Of a stretch of 16,675 nucleotides of DNA, positions 14,081 through 16,675 are shown in pieces (position 1 is the first letter of the stretch; each line of letters opens with the position of its first letter). The notes beneath the pieces were generated by a model that was not told the DNA's origin, searched no databases, and worked only from the letters and a program-made list of their open reading frames with translations. Position numbers and translations under genes: made by a program. Origin of the DNA: UBA5109 sp038148435 (GTDB lineage: Bacteria; Pseudomonadota; Gammaproteobacteria; Pseudomonadales; Pseudohongiellaceae). The stretch is taken from the NCBI GenBank assembly GCA_038148435.1, contig JAYQVM010000037.1, forward strand, positions 1 to 16,675, given 5' to 3'.

Positions 14081-15633
14081 TAGGCATTATCCTTGTAGCG
14101 TGATGGCCATATGCCGCTTTTTCCAGGTGACAGTATCCCATTTGGATCAAGAGCATCCTTAACGGCGCTATTCAGGACAGAAAGCCCCTGATTATTAAAG
14201 TTGAATGATTCGGCTATTAGATCCATATAACTGATATGCGCACGGTATTCGCCGAAACCCTGGTCAGCAGCATCTACAACGAGACGGCGCAATAACTGAT
14301 CAGCCCGGTCGCACATTTCAGGATCATCCTTGTCGAACATGAGGGCATTAATGTTGGTTAAATGACGCTCACCCAGGTTAAAGCCAGGGTGGTAGTCAAT
14401 GCCATATTCATTGTGAAGCGCGAAGGTGCGGCGGAATTGCTGCATGGCAGCCGCACCTGTCTGAGGTAGTGTCGGTGAAAAATCGATATGACCGCCACGT
14501 CCGCCGTACCAGTTGGCATTATTCATGGAAATGGTAATCGGGACGCCAAAAAAAGGTGAAGGAGGTCGTCTGTCACCACGATTCCAGGTGGTTTCCCTGA
14601 TGGCATAGCTGGATTGTCGTGCAAAGGTATTTTTGATGATATCCGCTGAAGCTCGGGCTACTTCAGAACGACCATAGGTGTTAATGGTTGTTGTCCACCA
14701 ACCGACGCCCATTTCATCGCGAATACGTCGTACCACTTCCTCTGGGAACGGGGCAGGCCCATCATACCAGTCGCTGCGCTTTGAGCGAGTGGCGATATAC
14801 CTGAGCCAGTTACCCACTGTAGGAGAGTGTTGAATCAGTCCTTCGCGACGCATGGGTGCAAAAGTGTCAATTGCCCAGCCCAGATCGTCGGCCTCATCAA
14901 ATTGAATACCCAACGAAATAACGGTTTCGGGTTCTGGCATGAGCCATAACCCCAATTTAGTCACAATGCCAAAATTAGACTGAGCAAACATCTGATCCCA
15001 ACCTGGTCCATAACCATAAGGGTGAAGGTTCCAGGTGCTTGAATTTTGCATGGCCCCCATGCCGGTTCTGATGAGCTCTCCATTGGCCATTACTACTTCA
15101 AGGCCATGGTAATGCGCTGCATGATCGCCATAGGGTGTGTAACCGACTCCTCTTTCCAAGGTGTTGCCAAGGACAGAGCCCCAGCTTTGTCCCGGTACTG
15201 AGAGCCAATAGGGAAGATGTTCGCGGTCGATGTAATCATAAAGATCATAAAAACCAACGCCTGGTTCGACGACAACAACGCCATTCTCCGCATCAAACTC
15301 GATACCTTTCATTCTCGTTAGGTCAAGCACAACACAGCCGTCCATAACCGGTGCAGGGCCGCCGTAGGCAAAGTTTTTGCCACGGCTAATTGTCCACAGA
15401 GGAATCCGGTGCTCATTGGCAATCTTCACAATTGCCTGCACTTCTTCCGTGTTGGCTGGTGCAACGGCAGCTGAGGCATGGTGTACACCAGAATTCAGAG
15501 CATAAAAATCCTGGTAGTTGTCACGATCCTGATCGGTGTTCAGCACCCATTCTTCGCCAATGGCTTCTGCGAAAGCGGTAAGTGCACGATTCAAGGTTTG
15601 TGCGCTGATGCCTTCTGGTAAGACCTGTTCCAT
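14080..15633 (-). CDS. VAO/PCMH-family FAD-linked oxidoreductase (phenol-oxidising flavoprotein)
   Basis: This is a 517-residue flavoprotein of the vanillyl-alcohol oxidase fold. FAD-domain marks are HHASAAVAPANTEEVQAIV (51-69), ISRGKNFAYGG (82-92) and ERGVGYTPYGDH (160-171). The cap and closing segments include FNLGERHLTN (418-427), GEYRAHISYMD (461-471) and DPNGILSPGKSGIWP (496-510). From remembered alignments, Y90, Y463 and R464 match the phenolate-binding Tyr/Tyr/Arg of VAO. H382 in GGHIDFSP matches the FAD-linking His of VAO and eugenol oxidase rather than the Tyr of p-cresol methylhydroxylase, whose position is N374 here. The catalytic Asp/Glu positions and the His-His pair are substituted. 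There is no signal peptide, although its cytochrome partner is periplasmic. ATG 15633 has AGAGGA upstream. Confidence 0.88.
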   Translation of the reverse strand: MEQVLPEGISAQTLNRALTAFAEAIGEEWVLNTDQDRDNYQDFYALNSGVHHASAAVAPANTEEVQAIVKIANEHRIPLWTISRGKNFAYGGPAPVMDGCVVLDLTRMKGIEFDAENGVVVVEPGVGFYDLYDYIDREHLPYWLSVPGQSWGSVLGNTLERGVGYTPYGDHAAHYHGLEVVMANGELIRTGMGAMQNSSTWNLHPYGYGPGWDQMFAQSNFGIVTKLGLWLMPEPETVISLGIQFDEADDLGWAIDTFAPMRREGLIQHSPTVGNWLRYIATRSKRSDWYDGPAPFPEEVVRRIRDEMGVGWWTTTINTYGRSEVARASADIIKNTFARQSSYAIRETTWNRGDRRPPSPFFGVPITISMNNANWYGGRGGHIDFSPTLPQTGAAAMQQFRRTFALHNEYGIDYHPGFNLGERHLTNINALMFDKDDPEMCDRADQLLRRLVVDAADQGFGEYRAHISYMDLIAESFNFNNQGLSVLNSAVKDALDPNGILSPGKSGIWPSRYKDNA

Positions 15634-15659
15634 AACGAATCCTCTGTTTTTTTATTTAT

Positions 15660-16631
15660 TTAAAGTGGGTTAATAGGCGAAGCAGCCTTGGAACGAAATT
15701 TACTTAAAACACCGCCATACTTTACTGATCCGGGCAGGGGATGCTTTACGATTTTTTCTGCCATAAGCGCACATTCAATCATTTTACTGAGATTAATGCC
15801 TGTTTCAATTCCCATTTCATCACACATAAAAACCAGGTCTTCCGTACAGACATTACCGGCAGCGCCCTTATGCCCGGCAAAGGGGCAGCCGCCCAGGCCG
15901 GCTACACAGGCATCAAAGGCATCGATGCCCATTTCCAGTCCTGCGTATGCATTAGCTATACCCATGCCGCGGGTATCATGTAGATGTAAAAACATTGGCA
16001 GATCAGGATGCTTGTTCCTGACTGCGCCGACTACTTTTTTTATGGATTCAGGTGTTGCCCAGGCCATGGTGTCGCCTAGACCAAGTCGCTCAAGTTTTAC
16101 CTCATGTTCCCCAGCTATATCCAGTAACTGGGTAACCAGATCAACAACATGTTGTGGCGACACATCGCCCTCAAAGTTGCAGCCAAATGCTGTAGAAATA
16201 AAACCCCGTTTAACCGGAATATTGTTAGCTTGATAGAGCTGTATTAAATCGTGCTGCGCCTGTAGCTGTTCATCTGGTGTGCGATTCTGGTTTTTTTTGA
16301 GAAATGCTTCAGAGGAATAAAGGGTCAGCGCCCCTTCCATGAAGAGCTTTCCACATGCCAAGGCCCGTTCGAAGCCCCTTTGATTCAACCACAAGCCCGT
16401 GTAATGAACATCCGGTAGCATGTCTATGCCAGCAACCACTGCCTCGGCGTCAGCCATGCCAGGAACAATTTTGGGGTTTACAAAGGACACGATCTGTATG
16501 TGTTTAACTCCGGTTTCAGACAGCATATTAATCAATTCAATTTTGTCCTGAGTGGCTATCTCAGCTGACTCGATCTGAAAACCCTCTCGGGGACCTTATT
16601 CATTGATAGTTTTTCGTTTTGGTAAGTTCAT
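15660..16631 (-). pseudogene. HMG-CoA-lyase-like gene interrupted by an in-frame stop
   Basis: From ATG 16631 the frame encodes a 323-residue TIM-barrel protein of the HMG-CoA lyase family, broken by TAA at 16596-16598 (codon 12). The text reads MNLPKRKTINE, stop, GPREGFQIESAEIATQDKIE and then runs open to 15660. Family marks are the N-terminal GPREGFQ (where lyases have the catalytic Arg and a metal-binding acidic residue), SFVNPKIVPGMADAE, LHLHDTRG (two metal-binding His, 216 and 218) and GLGGCPFAGHKGAAGN with the lyase Cys (249) and Asn (260). The loop is two residues longer than in typical HMG-CoA lyases. Re-initiation at TTG 16535 or ATG 16526 would give about 290 residues without the GPRE strand, probably inactive. 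A single G-to-T change in a Glu codon, or a base-call error, would explain the stop. The flavoprotein gene follows 26 bases later. Confidence 0.75.
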
Positions 16632-16675
16632 AATTTTTGTCAGATCTGGGTTAATAATCTCAAAAGTTTTATTGC

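Noticed and set aside
14080..15633. Possible lactone/alditol oxidase or glycolate oxidase GlcD-type assignment of the FAD protein
   Set aside because: The GVGYTPYGDH, GEYRAHI and DPNGILSPGKSGIWP motifs and the adjacent RNGLGNM cytochrome are specific to the VAO/p-cresol methylhydroxylase group.

Overview
The window looks like chromosome of a Gram-negative bacterium, most likely a proteobacterium and probably a gammaproteobacterium. The evidence is Shine-Dalgarno-led genes, twin-arginine (Tat) leaders, a lipoprotein lipobox, a formate-dehydrogenase-gamma-type cytochrome b, a periplasmic c-type cytochrome and a PaoABC-like molybdoenzyme. This is inferred from protein style; there is no rRNA or marker gene to settle it. 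I see no tRNA, rRNA, CRISPR array, transposase or phage gene. No gene-free stretch exceeds 300 bases.

Left part (1-6.5 kb, + strand): a 56-aa one-helix membrane protein overlaps an NCS1-family nucleobase/cation-type permease by ATGA. Then comes a strikingly AT-rich M28-family metallopeptidase homologue whose catalytic Glu-Glu pair is replaced by His-His. Next are a Tat-exported DsrE-like protein, a rhodanese lipoprotein and two tandem paralogous secreted proteins of unknown function, closed by a good intrinsic terminator near 6.37 kb. Nearly all of these products are exported.

Middle (6.5-13.2 kb): a secreted protein joins a carboxypeptidase-regulatory-like domain to a widespread domain of unknown function. 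A convergent pair encodes an unknown 143-aa protein and a di-haem-type cytochrome b. Diverging from the cytochrome b is a three-subunit molybdenum hydroxylase in the order [2Fe-2S] subunit, Mo subunit, FAD subunit. The small subunit carries a Tat signal and a lipobox, the Mo subunit keeps its catalytic Glu, and the FAD subunit has a cysteine-rich insertion like the [4Fe-4S] loop of E. coli PaoB. A 51-aa membrane ORF follows 10 bases later. The expected picture is a membrane-tethered periplasmic aldehyde- or heterocycle-oxidising enzyme, with the cytochrome b as a possible quinone-side partner.

Right part (13.3-16.7 kb, - strand), reading leftwards: an HMG-CoA-lyase-like gene with an in-frame TAA at codon 12, a vanillyl-alcohol-oxidase/p-cresol-methylhydroxylase-family flavoprotein, its small cytochrome c, and a short Tat-signal protein of unknown function. 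Spacing is 26 bases or less throughout, so this is one operon. It probably oxidises a phenolic substrate and passes electrons to cytochrome c. The flavoprotein keeps the phenolate-binding Tyr/Tyr/Arg set but lacks other active-site residues of characterised relatives.
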